64,000 bases of DNA from Propionibacteriaceae bacterium AM104-82 (GCA_027658995.1 JAQDQK010000001.1:124001-188000), one strand, 5' to 3'. Shown: positions 17,074 to 26,298, numbered from the stretch's first letter. Notes: a model not told the origin generated them from the letters alone. A program made the numbers and translations.

Positions 17074-18099
17074 CTAGCCGTCGAGCGTCTTGCCGCCCTT
17101 CTCCCACGCCTCGGTCACGGCCGCGAGGACGCCCTCAGGGGTGCCGTCCATCGGGGCGTCGGTCGAGGCGATCGGGAGGTCGACGCCGCTGACGACGTAC
17201 TTGGGGACGGTCTGGAGTCCCGCGGCGAGCGGCGCCTCGCCCTCCTCGGTCACCCACGCCTCGTAGTTGGGCGCGGCGTAGAGGGCCTGGAACTGGGCCA
17301 GCGTCTCGCCCGTCATGCTCGCTTCCTGAGGCAGGGTGGTGCTGAGCGCCTCGTCGTCGAACGGCACACCCATGTTCTGGCTCTCCATCAGGGCGCGGTG
17401 GTAGTTGTCGAAGAAGCCGAGCAGGTCGGCGTTGGCGGCGCCAAGCGCCGACTTCATCGACCACTGGTTGCCCTTGTTGGTGTCCATGAAGTGCAGCGCG
17501 CGCACCTCTGCGGTGATCTTGCCCTCGCTGACGAGTAGCTCGATCGAGTCGAAATAGGTCGCCGACGCGGCGGCGCAGTGCGGGCACTGGTAGTCGACGT
17601 ACATGATCAGGTTGGGCGTGCCCTCGCGCGGCTGCTTGCCCTGCAGCGCGATGCCGTGGCCGGGGGTGGCGTTCGGGGGAGCGTCCGAGGCGTCCGGCAG
17701 GTCGACGGTGGGCGTCGCGGCAGTGGTGGCCGGGCCCGCAGCGGTGGGGGCCGGCTGCCGAGGGGCGTTGGCGACCACGATGCCGGCCACGATGGCGGCG
17801 GCCGCGCCGATCAGGAGAAGAACCCCGAGCACGATCCCGACGACGATCGCCACGACCTTGCCGCTACCGGACTTCTTGGGCTGCTGCCAACCGGGGCCGC
17901 TCGGCGGACCCTGCCACTGGCCACCGTTGGGAGGGCCTTGCCACTGGCCGTTCGGGGGACCCTGCCACTGGCCCCCGGGACCGGGCTGAGTCGGGCCGTT
18001 CGGCTGCCCCTGGGGGCCGGGCTGTCCGGAAGAACCAGGACCCCCGGGGCTGCCCTGAGAGGGCTGCTGCCGGGGGTCGAAGTTGGGTGGCTGGCTCAT
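17074..18099 (-). CDS. Membrane-anchored DsbA/thioredoxin-like protein with Gly/Pro/Gln-rich N-terminus
   Basis: 341-residue protein. The cytoplasmic N-terminus (about 1-75) is low complexity, rich in Gln, Gly and Pro, with repeated GQWQGPPNG units. One transmembrane helix follows ([20 protein letters not shown]), then an external DsbA/thioredoxin_4 domain with active-site CPHC in YVDYQCPHC and a helical insertion. It is the most derived of three neighbouring paralogues (next at 18125-18952 and 19062-19817). It probably forms or reshuffles disulfides in exported proteins. Actinobacterial DsbA-like proteins pair with VKOR for reoxidation; no VKOR gene is in the window. Confidence 0.86.
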   Translation of the reverse strand: MSQPPNFDPRQQPSQGSPGGPGSSGQPGPQGQPNGPTQPGPGGQWQGPPNGQWQGPPNGGQWQGPPSGPGWQQPKKSGSGKVVAIVVGIVLGVLLLIGAAAAIVAGIVVANAPRQPAPTAAGPATTAATPTVDLPDASDAPPNATPGHGIALQGKQPREGTPNLIMYVDYQCPHCAAASATYFDSIELLVSEGKITAEVRALHFMDTNKGNQWSMKSALGAANADLLGFFDNYHRALMESQNMGVPFDDEALSTTLPQEASMTGETLAQFQALYAAPNYEAWVTEEGEAPLAAGLQTVPKYVVSGVDLPIASTDAPMDGTPEGVLAAVTEAWEKGGKTLDG

Positions 18100-18124
18100 T
18101 CGACGAGCCTAACCGCTTGTTGGA

Positions 18125-18952
18125 TCAGCTCTCGATCTTCTTGCCGCCGGCGTTCCAGGCCTCGGTGACGGCCCGCAGGAGGTCGGCCTCGGTCGGCTGG
18201 ATGAGCGCCTCGCCCGCGTCGGTGGCGAACTTCAGTTGCTGGCCGCTGACGATGTAGGTGGGCGTGCCGGTGATCTGGTCCTCGTCGAAGCGCTTCTGCG
18301 CGTCGCGCACGAACGTGTCGTAGGCCCGCTCGTTGTACCTCTTCTGGAACTTGGTCAGGTCGTCGCCCTCGATGCCGGCCTCCTTGGCGAAGTCCTCGCG
18401 CAACTGCTGGTCGGTGTAGCCGACGCCCTCGGTGGGCTGGTTCTTGTAGACGACGTCGTGGTACTGGCGGTACTTGCCGACCTCGTCTGCCGCCGCGGCA
18501 GCGATCGCCGCGCGCTTGGACGGGCCGTCCTCGACGCGGGTGCCGTCGAGCTTCTTGCCGTCGAGGAAGTAGACGCTGCGGACCTCGACCGTGATCTTGT
18601 CCTCGGCGACCAGCTTCTCGGTCACCGGGCCGTAGTACTGCTCGCGGACCTTACACGCGGGGCACTGGTAGTCCTCGTAGATCACCAGGTGCGGCTTGTC
18701 TGCGCTCGGCTGCTTCGCGTCCATCAGGACGCCCTTGCGGTCGGTCGCGTTCGGAGGGGTGAGCTGGTCTGCGGTGATGCCCTGGGCCTTGGTGAACGCG
18801 GAGACGGCGACGAAGCCGATCACGATCAGGACCACCGCGACCGCCAGGCCGATGCCCGCGAACGCGATGCGCTTGTTGCGCTTGGAGCGCTCGTCCTGCT
18901 CCTGCTGCTGACGCAGTGCTGCGCGCTTGCTCAGCGACGAGTTGTTGGCCAT
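18125..18952 (-). CDS. Membrane-anchored DsbA/thioredoxin-like protein
   Basis: 275 residues. A basic N-terminus (SKRAALRQQQEQDERSKRNKR) is followed by one transmembrane helix at about 28-50 and an extracytoplasmic DsbA-like domain with CPAC in YEDYQCPAC. A cis-proline-like element is visible in TGTPTYIVSG. AAGGAG lies nine bases before ATG 18952. It shares the RAALRQQQ N-terminal signature with the next paralogue upstream, which supports recent tandem duplication. Role: thiol-disulfide exchange on exported proteins, by family. Confidence 0.88.
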   Translation of the reverse strand: MANNSSLSKRAALRQQQEQDERSKRNKRIAFAGIGLAVAVVLIVIGFVAVSAFTKAQGITADQLTPPNATDRKGVLMDAKQPSADKPHLVIYEDYQCPACKVREQYYGPVTEKLVAEDKITVEVRSVYFLDGKKLDGTRVEDGPSKRAAIAAAAADEVGKYRQYHDVVYKNQPTEGVGYTDQQLREDFAKEAGIEGDDLTKFQKRYNERAYDTFVRDAQKRFDEDQITGTPTYIVSGQQLKFATDAGEALIQPTEADLLRAVTEAWNAGGKKIES

Positions 18953-19061
18953 AGGGGAGCGCTCCTTGAGTTCCGGGTCAGGGTGCCGACCCTCAGCTCG
19001 GGCGCGGCGGTTCCATCGTAACCGGTGACCAAAGAGATCCCATATTCAACTACCCGTCGGA

Positions 19062-19817
19062 TCAGCGGGCTGCGGCCTCAATGGCCTCCAGTAGCGCCTC
19101 GGGGGAGGCGAACGAGGGCTGGCCGCCCGGCCCGAACAGTTCGAGGTCGACGCCGTCGACCTGATAGGACGGCGTGCCCTGGATTCCTGAGGAGAACAGG
19201 GCGGCGTTGGCGTCGGCCGTGAACTGCGCGAAGGTGCGCTCGTCGTAGGCCCGCCGGAACGTCTCAAGGTCCGATCCGGTGATGCCCAGCCGCGCCGGGA
19301 GTTCCTCGCGGAGGAAGGCGTCGGGGAAGCCGTTGCCCATGGCCTCGTAGAGGGCCACGTGGTACGCGTCGAAGCGCCCGACGGCGTCGGCCGCCGCCGC
19401 GGCCATCGCTGCCCGCCTGGACGGCCCGAACTCGGCCTTCCCGTCCCGGAAGTGGGCGGTGCGGACCTCGGCCGTCAGGCGTCCGTCGTCGACCAGGCCG
19501 ATGATGGCCTCGCCGTAGGCGTGCTCGGCGACAGCGCAGTACGGGCACTGGTAGTCGCCCCACATCACCAGGTGCGGCACCCCGTCGACCGGTGCCTTGC
19601 CCGCCACCAGGATGCCGTGGCCTGCCGTCGCGGCCGGCGGCCTTCCCTGTTCCGCGGCGGGCTCGTCCGGGCTCAACGAACGGACGAGCAGGAGGGCGAG
19701 CACCCCGACGACGGCGACCGTCACGATGGCGACCGCCGCGATCGCGATCCGCCTGGTCCGCTTGGCCCGTTCCTCCGCCAGTTGCTGCTGGCGCAGTGCG
19801 GCGCGTCTGCTCGACAT
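19062..19817 (-). CDS. Membrane-anchored DsbA/thioredoxin-like protein
   Basis: 251 residues. The N-terminus SSRRAALRQQQLAEERAKRTRR is followed by a transmembrane helix at about 24-46 and a DsbA-like domain with CPYC in WGDYQCPYC and the cis-proline region QGTPSYQVDG. GAAGGG provides a ribosome-binding site before ATG 19817. It is the first of three paralogues on the minus strand and diverges from folC. The three share domain order but use different dipeptides between the cysteines (PY, PA, PH). This normally changes redox potential, so they may have different partners. Confidence 0.88.
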   Translation of the reverse strand: MSSRRAALRQQQLAEERAKRTRRIAIAAVAIVTVAVVGVLALLLVRSLSPDEPAAEQGRPPAATAGHGILVAGKAPVDGVPHLVMWGDYQCPYCAVAEHAYGEAIIGLVDDGRLTAEVRTAHFRDGKAEFGPSRRAAMAAAAADAVGRFDAYHVALYEAMGNGFPDAFLREELPARLGITGSDLETFRRAYDERTFAQFTADANAALFSSGIQGTPSYQVDGVDLELFGPGGQPSFASPEALLEAIEAAAR

Positions 19818-19913
19818 GCGTGCCCTTCCGCAGGTGGGTCATCACACTAACCGGCGCCAGCAGGCGGCGCGGAGGCGCCCCCGCGCAGCGTCGACCAGTA
19901 CCCTGAAGGCACC

Positions 19914-21248
19914 ATGAGTCACACCACACATCAAGAACTGACGGCGGCACTTACCGCCAGGTGGCCGGAGCATCGCGTCGCGCCGAGCCTGAGTCGCGTC
20001 TCCGCGCTGATGGAACTGCTGGGCGACCCGCAGCGCGCCATGCCGGTGATCCAGATCGCGGGCACCAACGGCAAGGGCAGCACCGCCATCATGATCGACA
20101 CGATCCTGCGGGCCGCGGGGCTGCGCGTCGGCAGGTTCGCCAGCCCGCACCTGAGCGACGTGCGCGAACGGATCGTGATCGACGGCGAGCCGATCAGCGA
20201 GGAGCGCTTCGATGAGGTGTGGGCCGACATCGCCCCCTACGTCGCCATGGTCGACGAGCAGCAACTCGACGGCGTCGACATGACCTTCTTCGAGGTCATC
20301 ACCGGCATGGCCTACGCGGCCTTCGCCGACGCGCCCGTCGACGTCGCCGTCATAGAGGTGGGCCTCGGCGGACGCTGGGACGCCACCAACGTCGCCGACG
20401 CGGCCGTCGCGGTCGTCACGCCCATCGGGCTCGACCACACCCACATCCTCGGCGACACCATCGCGGAGATCGCGGGGGAGAAGGCAGGCATCATCAAGCA
20501 CGGCTCCACCGCCGTCCTCTCCGGCCAGGACCCGGCGGCCGCCCGCGTGCTGCTGGAACGCGCCGTCGAGGTGGGTGCACTGGTCAAGGCCGAGGGGCCC
20601 GACTTCGGCGTGATCGACCGGCAGTTGGCCGTCGGGGGCCAGTTGCTGCGACTCGAGACCCTCACCGGCCCGATCGGGGACGTGTTCCTGCCGCTGTACG
20701 GCGAGCACATGGCCCGCAACGCGGCGCTGTCGGTGGCCGCCGTCGAGGCCTTCCTCGGCTCGAAGCCGCTCAACCCGGAGATCGTCGTCGAGGGACTCGG
20801 CGCGGTCGAGGCCCCGGCGCGGCTGGAACTGGTGCGCACCTCGCCTCCCATCGTGATCGACACCGCGCACAACCCGCAGGCCGCCCGCGTCACCATCGAC
20901 GCCGTCAACGAGAGCTACGACTTCGACCCCGTCATCGGCGTGGTCGCCATGATGCAGGACAAGGACGCGGAGGAGGTGCTCGGCATCTTCGCGGAGAAGA
21001 TGGACCAGGTCGTCATCACCAAGACCTCGACGAGCCCCCGCGCCCGTTCCGTCGACGACCTCGCGGCGCTCGCCGAGACGATCTGGTCGACGCACCAGGT
21101 GCACCGCGCCGCGACCATGGCCGAGGCGCTGGACCTCGCGGTGATGCTCGCCGACACCTCCACCGCGCAGGCGGGCGTGCTGGTCGCGGGTTCCGTGATC
21201 GCCGCGGGCGAGGCCCGCGACCTCCTGAAGAAGGGGGACCAGGAGTGA
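19914..21248 (+). CDS. folC: Bifunctional folylpolyglutamate / dihydrofolate synthase
   Basis: Mur-ligase-type ATP-dependent enzyme that adds glutamate to dihydropteroate or to folates. It is 444 residues. The ATP-binding loop GTNGKGST is at about 50-57, with the family segments GLGGRWDATN and IGLDHTHILGDT and the C-terminal DTAHNPQ. ATG 19914 begins a protein of normal length. The stop overlaps the start of the DUF4233 gene by 4 bases (GTGA), and four further genes follow with similar overlaps, so it heads an operon. The folC-DUF4233-ndk order is conserved in actinobacteria. Confidence 0.95.
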   Translation: MSHTTHQELTAALTARWPEHRVAPSLSRVSALMELLGDPQRAMPVIQIAGTNGKGSTAIMIDTILRAAGLRVGRFASPHLSDVRERIVIDGEPISEERFDEVWADIAPYVAMVDEQQLDGVDMTFFEVITGMAYAAFADAPVDVAVIEVGLGGRWDATNVADAAVAVVTPIGLDHTHILGDTIAEIAGEKAGIIKHGSTAVLSGQDPAAARVLLERAVEVGALVKAEGPDFGVIDRQLAVGGQLLRLETLTGPIGDVFLPLYGEHMARNAALSVAAVEAFLGSKPLNPEIVVEGLGAVEAPARLELVRTSPPIVIDTAHNPQAARVTIDAVNESYDFDPVIGVVAMMQDKDAEEVLGIFAEKMDQVVITKTSTSPRARSVDDLAALAETIWSTHQVHRAATMAEALDLAVMLADTSTAQAGVLVAGSVIAAGEARDLLKKGDQE

Positions 21249-21601
21249 CGCTCGCGCCAGACAACCCGATGCGGATGCCCGCCATGTCGACGCTGATCCT
21301 GCAGATCATCGTGGTCTGGCTCGGCTACATCGGCATGATCCAGGTCTCCGGGATCCACCTCGGCGTCGCGGCACTGTGCTGCGCCGTCGTCACCCTGCTG
21401 TGCCTCGCCGGGAGCGCGGGGCTACGGAAGCGCTGGGGTTACCTGGTGGGCTGGGCCGCGCAGGCCGCCACCATTGCGCTGGGGCTGCTCACGCCGTGGA
21501 TGTATGCCATGGGTATCATCTTTGCGTTGATCTGGGTGACGTGCGTCGTACTAGGAAAGCGCATCGAAACCCACCGCAGCCGAGAGGGAAGCGCTCAATG
21601 A
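21245..21601 (+). CDS. DUF4233 membrane protein
   Basis: 118-residue membrane protein with three to four hydrophobic helices and almost no soluble part, ending in a short basic tail (KRIETHRSREGSAQ). DUF4233 proteins are regularly encoded between folC and ndk in actinobacteria, exactly as here, but their function is unknown. GTG 21245 overlaps the folC stop, and the stop overlaps the ndk ATG as ATGA. The position suggests co-translation with folC and ndk rather than a proven link to folate metabolism. Confidence 0.85.
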   Translation: MTLAPDNPMRMPAMSTLILQIIVVWLGYIGMIQVSGIHLGVAALCCAVVTLLCLAGSAGLRKRWGYLVGWAAQAATIALGLLTPWMYAMGIIFALIWVTCVVLGKRIETHRSREGSAQ

Positions 21602-22005
21602 CCGCGCGCACATTCGCCATCATCAAGCCAGACGCAGTCGAGGACGGCAACGTCGGAGACATTCTGTCGCGTTACGAGCACGCAAAGTTGCGGCCCGTCG
21701 CCATGGACCAACGCACCATCACCCCGGCGTTCGCAGACCGGCACTACAGCGAGCACGTCGGAAGGGACTACTACCCGGCGCTGCGCGACTTCATGACAGA
21801 GGGCCCGCTCATCGCGCTGGTGCTCGAGGGCGAGGAGGCCGTCGCCCGGGTGCGTGCGCTCAACGGCGCCACCGACCCGGCGAAGGCCGCGCCCGGCACC
21901 ATCCGCGCCGACTTCGCGCAGTCGGTGCGCCGCAACGCGGTGCACGCCTCCGACTCGCCCGAGACCGCCGCCTCCGAGATCGCCCTCTGGTTCCCCGACC
22001 TGTGA
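21598..22005 (+). CDS. ndk: Nucleoside diphosphate kinase
   Basis: Balances nucleoside triphosphate pools by transferring the gamma-phosphate through a phosphohistidine. It is 135 residues, the normal size. The active site is His116 in RRNAVHASDS. The N-terminus TFAIIKPDAVED is typical, as is the GTIRADFA segment. ATG 21598 overlaps the upstream stop by 4 bases, and the stop overlaps the next start in the same way. Confidence 0.96.
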   Translation: MTARTFAIIKPDAVEDGNVGDILSRYEHAKLRPVAMDQRTITPAFADRHYSEHVGRDYYPALRDFMTEGPLIALVLEGEEAVARVRALNGATDPAKAAPGTIRADFAQSVRRNAVHASDSPETAASEIALWFPDL

Positions 22006-23162
22006 CCGATCCCCAGGACCCGCAGGGCGCGCTGGCCGACCCGAACGAGCCCTGGTCGCCGCGGTGGGAGCCTCCCGCCGCGCCGCAGTCCTGGGAGCAA
22101 CAGCAGTCCTGGGAGCAGCAGGGCGAACAGTGGCCGCCGCCCATGGCCGAGCAGGGGTCGTGGGAGCAGCAACGCCAACAGTGGCCGCCGCCCGTCGTCG
22201 GGGGGCCCGAGCCCTACCTGCCGCAGCAGCGGCCCTCGCTGATGCCGGTCGAGCCGACCAGTTACCAGCAGTTCTGGCGCGCGCCCGGCATCAAGCCCGC
22301 GATCCCCATCATCGCGACGGTGCTGATGGGCGTCGTCTTCGTGGCGCTGTCCACCCTCATCCTGCTCATCGCGGTCTTCGCGGGAGGCATGCCCGACGAG
22401 GCGGCCCTCGAGGCACTGACGCAGGGCTCGCTTAGCCCCACCATGGTGCTCGCCAACAGCATCTCGATCGCGCTGGTGCTGCCGATGGGGTTCGTGGTGG
22501 TGCGCCTGATCGGCCAGCCGCCCGGCTACCTGTCCTCGGTGGTGGGGCGCTTCCGGTGGGGCTTCTTCCTGCGCTGCGTCGGCGTCACGGCCGCGGTGTT
22601 CCTCGTCTACACCGCGGTCAGCGTGCTGATCGACGGCGTGGACGCGCTCGGGCTCGGCGTGCGCGACTACACGTGGTGGCTGCTGATCGGCCTGATGCTC
22701 GTGACCCCGTTCCAGGCCGCGGCGGAGGAGTACCTGCTGCGCGGCTTCGTGCTGCGCACCGTCGGATCCTGGTTCGCGGCACCGCTGACTGCGGCCCTGG
22801 TCGGCGGCATCGTCAACAGCCTGATCTTCATGGGCCTGCACGCCTCCACCGACGTGTGGCTCAACCTCGTCTACTTCTCGATGGGCGCCGTCGGCACCTA
22901 CCTCGCGTGGCGCACCGGGGGCCTCGAGGGCGCCGTCGCGATCCACATCGTCAACAACATGATCGGCATGGCGCTGCTGTCCTTCCAGGACATGGAGGCG
23001 CAGTTCGACCGCGCCGCAGGAGCGGGCGGCCCCGAGGTGCTGCTGCAGGTCGCCACGACCGTTGCCGCAGGCGCCCTGATCCTGTGGGTCGCCAAGCGGC
23101 AGAGGATCGTCACCGTCGGCCCGCCCGAGCGGGTCGAGCAGACGGCGCCTCCCGCCCCGTGA
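22002..23162 (+). CDS. CPBP-family intramembrane metalloprotease with Trp/Gln-rich N-terminal repeats
   Basis: 386 residues. The first 85 or so are hydrophilic, with repeats of the form SWEQQ and QWPPP. A multi-helix CPBP (Abi/Rce1-like) domain follows. Its three motifs are visible: the glutamate pair Glu242-Glu243 in AAEEYLLRGFVLR, a histidine in FMGLHAST, and HIVNN near the C-terminus. These residues bind the catalytic metal in Rce1-type proteases. GTG 22002 overlaps the ndk stop (GTGA). Actinobacterial CPBP proteins are poorly characterised; possible roles are peptide maturation or self-protection. The cytoplasmic Gln/Trp repeat region is unusual and may bind a partner. Confidence 0.87.
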   Translation: MTDPQDPQGALADPNEPWSPRWEPPAAPQSWEQQQSWEQQGEQWPPPMAEQGSWEQQRQQWPPPVVGGPEPYLPQQRPSLMPVEPTSYQQFWRAPGIKPAIPIIATVLMGVVFVALSTLILLIAVFAGGMPDEAALEALTQGSLSPTMVLANSISIALVLPMGFVVVRLIGQPPGYLSSVVGRFRWGFFLRCVGVTAAVFLVYTAVSVLIDGVDALGLGVRDYTWWLLIGLMLVTPFQAAAEEYLLRGFVLRTVGSWFAAPLTAALVGGIVNSLIFMGLHASTDVWLNLVYFSMGAVGTYLAWRTGGLEGAVAIHIVNNMIGMALLSFQDMEAQFDRAAGAGGPEVLLQVATTVAAGALILWVAKRQRIVTVGPPERVEQTAPPAP

Positions 23163-24229
23163 TGACGCTGCCGCCCGGCTTCGAGCCGGCAGGGGAGGCG
23201 ACCTTCCGCGACGCCCCTCCAGGCGTGGCCGCCGGCCCGAAGGTCGCGCTGTACCGCGGCTTCGGCGCGGAGTTCGTCCTGGTGCCCGGCGCCGAGGTCG
23301 AACTGGGCTGGGTCGCGCCGGGGCGCGGCGTGTTCGACGCGATGCCCGGGGACATCGTCGACTCCATCGAGGCCGACCTGTTCGCCATCGCCCACCCGTT
23401 GGAGGGCGCGCTTCGCTGGCTCGCCACCGCGGAGGCGGAACCCGACGTCGATCCAGCCGTCCTCGGCTTCCTGCGCGCCCGCGTCGAGGGGCTTCGTGAC
23501 TACCCGGAGGCCGAGCCCGAGGTGGCCGCCGAGTTCACGATGAGCGCCTACGGCGCCCGCGTCGCCGAGGCGCTCTCACCGGTGCGCACCGTCACGATCG
23601 CCCCGATGCTGGTGGAGCGCGTCCCACGGCCCATCGGTCGGCGCTACGTGGGCAGCTACGACGACGCCAGCGGTGCCGTCGATCTCGACCCCGAGCACGC
23701 CGACCGCGCGCTCGACGGGATCGCGCGACTCGGCGAGATCGCCCCGAACGGGAACGCCCGGCTCGTCGGCGTCGTCGACCTCGTCCGCCAAGAAGGCGGC
23801 GACCTCGCCGTCTACCTCGAGGAGCCGACGACGCACGCGCGCCTCAGCGCCGACGTCGAGGCCGAGGGTTTCGCGCTGCCGTCCGAGGACGAATGGGAGT
23901 ACCTGTGCGGCGGCGGATCGCGCACACTGTTCAGGTGGGGCGACGACGACCCGGGCGACATCGGCTACGGCTACGGCAGCGAGCCGGACGTGCTTGCCGA
24001 GCCGAACCGCTTCGGGCTGCGGATCGCCTGGGACCAGTTCAAGCAGGAGGTCACCGCCGACCCGAGGATCGCCAAGGGCGGCGACGGCGGCGTGTCGCTG
24101 CACGACTCGATCGGCTGGTTTCACCAGAGCCTCCCGCTGTCCACGTTCTACCGCTCGTGGGCCTCGGAGGAGTGGGACAAGGACCTGGCGTCCGGGTACC
24201 ACGTGTACCGACGCATCGTGCGGCTGTGA
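23162..24229 (+). CDS. Hypothetical protein with a degenerate FGE/SUMF1-like C-terminal domain
   Basis: 355 residues, no membrane segment or signal peptide. About the first 230 residues match nothing I recognise. From about residue 238 the sequence reads ALPSEDEWEYLCGGGSRTLF, then RWGDD and EPNRFGLR. This resembles the LPTEAEWEYA / WGD / N-FGL signature of the formylglycine-generating enzyme fold (SUMF1, EgtB, PvdO). The usual GN-WEW motif is absent, and I cannot find the paired catalytic cysteines of true FGE, so it is probably not an active sulfatase-activating enzyme. It starts on the last base of the CPBP stop and is the last gene of the folC operon. Confidence 0.7.
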   Translation: MTLPPGFEPAGEATFRDAPPGVAAGPKVALYRGFGAEFVLVPGAEVELGWVAPGRGVFDAMPGDIVDSIEADLFAIAHPLEGALRWLATAEAEPDVDPAVLGFLRARVEGLRDYPEAEPEVAAEFTMSAYGARVAEALSPVRTVTIAPMLVERVPRPIGRRYVGSYDDASGAVDLDPEHADRALDGIARLGEIAPNGNARLVGVVDLVRQEGGDLAVYLEEPTTHARLSADVEAEGFALPSEDEWEYLCGGGSRTLFRWGDDDPGDIGYGYGSEPDVLAEPNRFGLRIAWDQFKQEVTADPRIAKGGDGGVSLHDSIGWFHQSLPLSTFYRSWASEEWDKDLASGYHVYRRIVRL

Positions 24230-24292
24230 AGCCCTGGACAACCGCAACGCCCTAGGGAAATCGCCTCCCCGCCGGTTATTCTGGGCGGCGCT

Positions 24293-26248
24293 ATGACTAT
24301 GACGCCAGCGCTTCCAACCCATTCGGTGTTCGACCGGCTCGAGCCGCTGCTCGCGCAGGTGAGCAAGCCGATCCAGTACGTCGGCGGGGAACACAACTCC
24401 GTCGTCAAGGACTGGGACTCCGTCGACGTGCGTTGGTGCCTCTCGTACCCCGACGCGTACGAGGTCGGGCAGCCCAACCAGGGCGTGGCGATCCTGTACG
24501 AGGTGCTCAACGAGCGCGACTGGATCCTCGCGGAGCGCACCTACTCGGTGTGGCCGGACATGGAGGAGCAGATGCGCTCGCACTCCGTCCCGCAGTTCAC
24601 GCTCGACGCGCACCGCCCCGTCGGCCTGTTCGACGTGCTCGGAGTGTCGTTCTCGACCGAGTTGGGCTACACCAACCTGCTGAACCTGATCGACCTGTCG
24701 CAGCTCAGCCTGCACGCGGCCGACCGCGGCGAGGACGAGCCGCTGGTCATCGCGGGAGGCCATGCGGCGTTCAACCCGGAGCCGATCGCCGACTTCATCG
24801 ACGTCGCGGTGCTGGGCGACGGCGAGGAGGCCTCGCTGCTGATCTCCGACATCATCCGCGAATGGAAGCTTGACGGGCGCGAGGGCGGCCGCGACGGGCT
24901 GCTGATGCGGCTCGCGCTGACCGGCGCCTTCTACGTGCCGCGCTTCTACGACGTCGACTACCTCGACGACGGTCGCATCCAGCGCGTCGCCCCCAACCGC
25001 GCGGGGGTGCCGCACCAGGTCCGCAAGCACACGCTGATGGACCTCGACCAGTGGCCCTACCCCAAGAAGCCCATCGTGCCGATGGCCGAGACGGTGCACG
25101 AGCGCTACTCCGTCGAGATCTTCCGCGGCTGCACCCGCGGCTGCCGGTTCTGCCAGGCGGGCATGATCACCCGCCCGGTGCGCGAGCGCAACATCGAGAC
25201 CATCGGCGCCATGGTGCAGGGCGGCCTGCAGGCGACGGGTCTCGAGGAGATCGGGCTGCTGTCGCTGTCGTCGGCCGACCACTCCGAGATCGCGGAGGTG
25301 ACCCGCCAACTCGCGGACCGCTACGAGGGCACCAACGTGTCCCTCTCGCTGCCGTCGACCCGCGTCGATGCCTTCAACATCGACCTGGCAAACGAACTGA
25401 GCCGCAACGGCCGTCGCTCCGGCCTCACGTTCGCGCCCGAGGGCGGCTCGGAGCGGATGCGCAAGGTGATCAACAAGATGGTCACCGAGGACGACCTGAT
25501 CGACACGGTGGCCGCGGCGTTCTCGTCCGGGTGGCGCCAGGTGAAGCTGTATTTCATGTGCGGCCTGCCGACCGAGACCGACGAGGACGTGCTGGCGATC
25601 GCCTCGCTCGCGACCCGCGTGATCGAGACCGGCCGCAAGGCCTCAGGCACCCGCGACATCCGCTGCACCGTCTCCATCGGCGGCTTCGTGCCGAAGCCCC
25701 ACACGCCGTTCCAGTGGGCGGCGCAGGCCAGCGCCGAGACGATCGACCGGCGCCTGATGCTGCTGAAGGAGACCATCCGGCAGGACCGCAACTACGGCAA
25801 GGCCATCGGCATGCGCTACCACGACGGCAAGCCGGGCATCATCGAGGGCCTGCTGTCGCGCGGCGACCGTCGCGTCGGCCGCGTGATCGAGCGGGTCTGG
25901 CGCGAGGGCGGCAAGTTCGACGGGTGGAGCGAGCACTTCAGCTTCGAGCGGTGGACGACCGCAGCCAACGAGGAACTGGCCCTCGACGGCATCGACCTTG
26001 ACTGGTTCACCACCCGCGAGCGCGGCTACGAGGAGGTCCTGCCGTGGGACCACCTCGACGCGGGCCTCGACCGCGACTGGCTGTGGGAGGACTGGCAGGA
26101 CGCCGTCGACGAGCGCGAGGTCGAGGACTGCCGCTGGACGCCGTGCTACGACTGCGGCGTCTGCCCGCAGATGGACACCGAGATCCAGATCGGCCCCACG
26201 GGTCGCACGCTGCTTCCGCTGTCGGTCGTCAAGCCCGACCTGGCCTGA
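24293..26248 (+). CDS. TIGR03960-family B12-binding radical SAM protein
   Basis: 651 residues. It has an N-terminal cobalamin-binding-like region (PDAYEVGQPNQGVAILYEVL), then a radical SAM core with the iron-sulfur cysteines Cys280, Cys284 and Cys287 in RGCTRGCRFCQAG. A C-terminal cysteine cluster (CYDCGVCPQMD) is also present. In most actinobacteria this gene lies directly before the TIGR03936 gene and rne, and its product is thought to act with TIGR03936, though the reaction is unknown. Here the partner is 16 kb away at 42325. ATG 24293 lies 10 bases after a TATTCT -10-like element, giving a very short leader. Confidence 0.93.
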   Translation: MTMTPALPTHSVFDRLEPLLAQVSKPIQYVGGEHNSVVKDWDSVDVRWCLSYPDAYEVGQPNQGVAILYEVLNERDWILAERTYSVWPDMEEQMRSHSVPQFTLDAHRPVGLFDVLGVSFSTELGYTNLLNLIDLSQLSLHAADRGEDEPLVIAGGHAAFNPEPIADFIDVAVLGDGEEASLLISDIIREWKLDGREGGRDGLLMRLALTGAFYVPRFYDVDYLDDGRIQRVAPNRAGVPHQVRKHTLMDLDQWPYPKKPIVPMAETVHERYSVEIFRGCTRGCRFCQAGMITRPVRERNIETIGAMVQGGLQATGLEEIGLLSLSSADHSEIAEVTRQLADRYEGTNVSLSLPSTRVDAFNIDLANELSRNGRRSGLTFAPEGGSERMRKVINKMVTEDDLIDTVAAAFSSGWRQVKLYFMCGLPTETDEDVLAIASLATRVIETGRKASGTRDIRCTVSIGGFVPKPHTPFQWAAQASAETIDRRLMLLKETIRQDRNYGKAIGMRYHDGKPGIIEGLLSRGDRRVGRVIERVWREGGKFDGWSEHFSFERWTTAANEELALDGIDLDWFTTRERGYEEVLPWDHLDAGLDRDWLWEDWQDAVDEREVEDCRWTPCYDCGVCPQMDTEIQIGPTGRTLLPLSVVKPDLA

Positions 26249-26269
26249 TGGGCCCACGCTGAGCTGGAC

Positions 26270-26294
26270 CCACCCGGGGGTGCGGTGCGGGTGG
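26270..26294 (+). terminator. Hairpin after the TIGR03960 gene
   Basis: CCACCCG (26270-26276) pairs with CGGGTGG (26288-26294) across an 11-base loop, 21 bases after the stop. There is no T-run directly after it, so it is a weak candidate. The 80-bp element at 26299 begins four bases later. Confidence 0.4.
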
Positions 26295-26298
26295 CTCG

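Noticed and set aside
14441..17077. Long open plus-strand frame opposite valS
   Set aside because: Valine--tRNA ligase motifs are on the minus strand; the plus translation is Arg/Ala/Val-rich shadow sequence.
23162..24229. Active sulfatase-activating formylglycine-generating enzyme
   Set aside because: The paired catalytic cysteines and the GN-WEW motif are missing and there is no sulfatase gene nearby.
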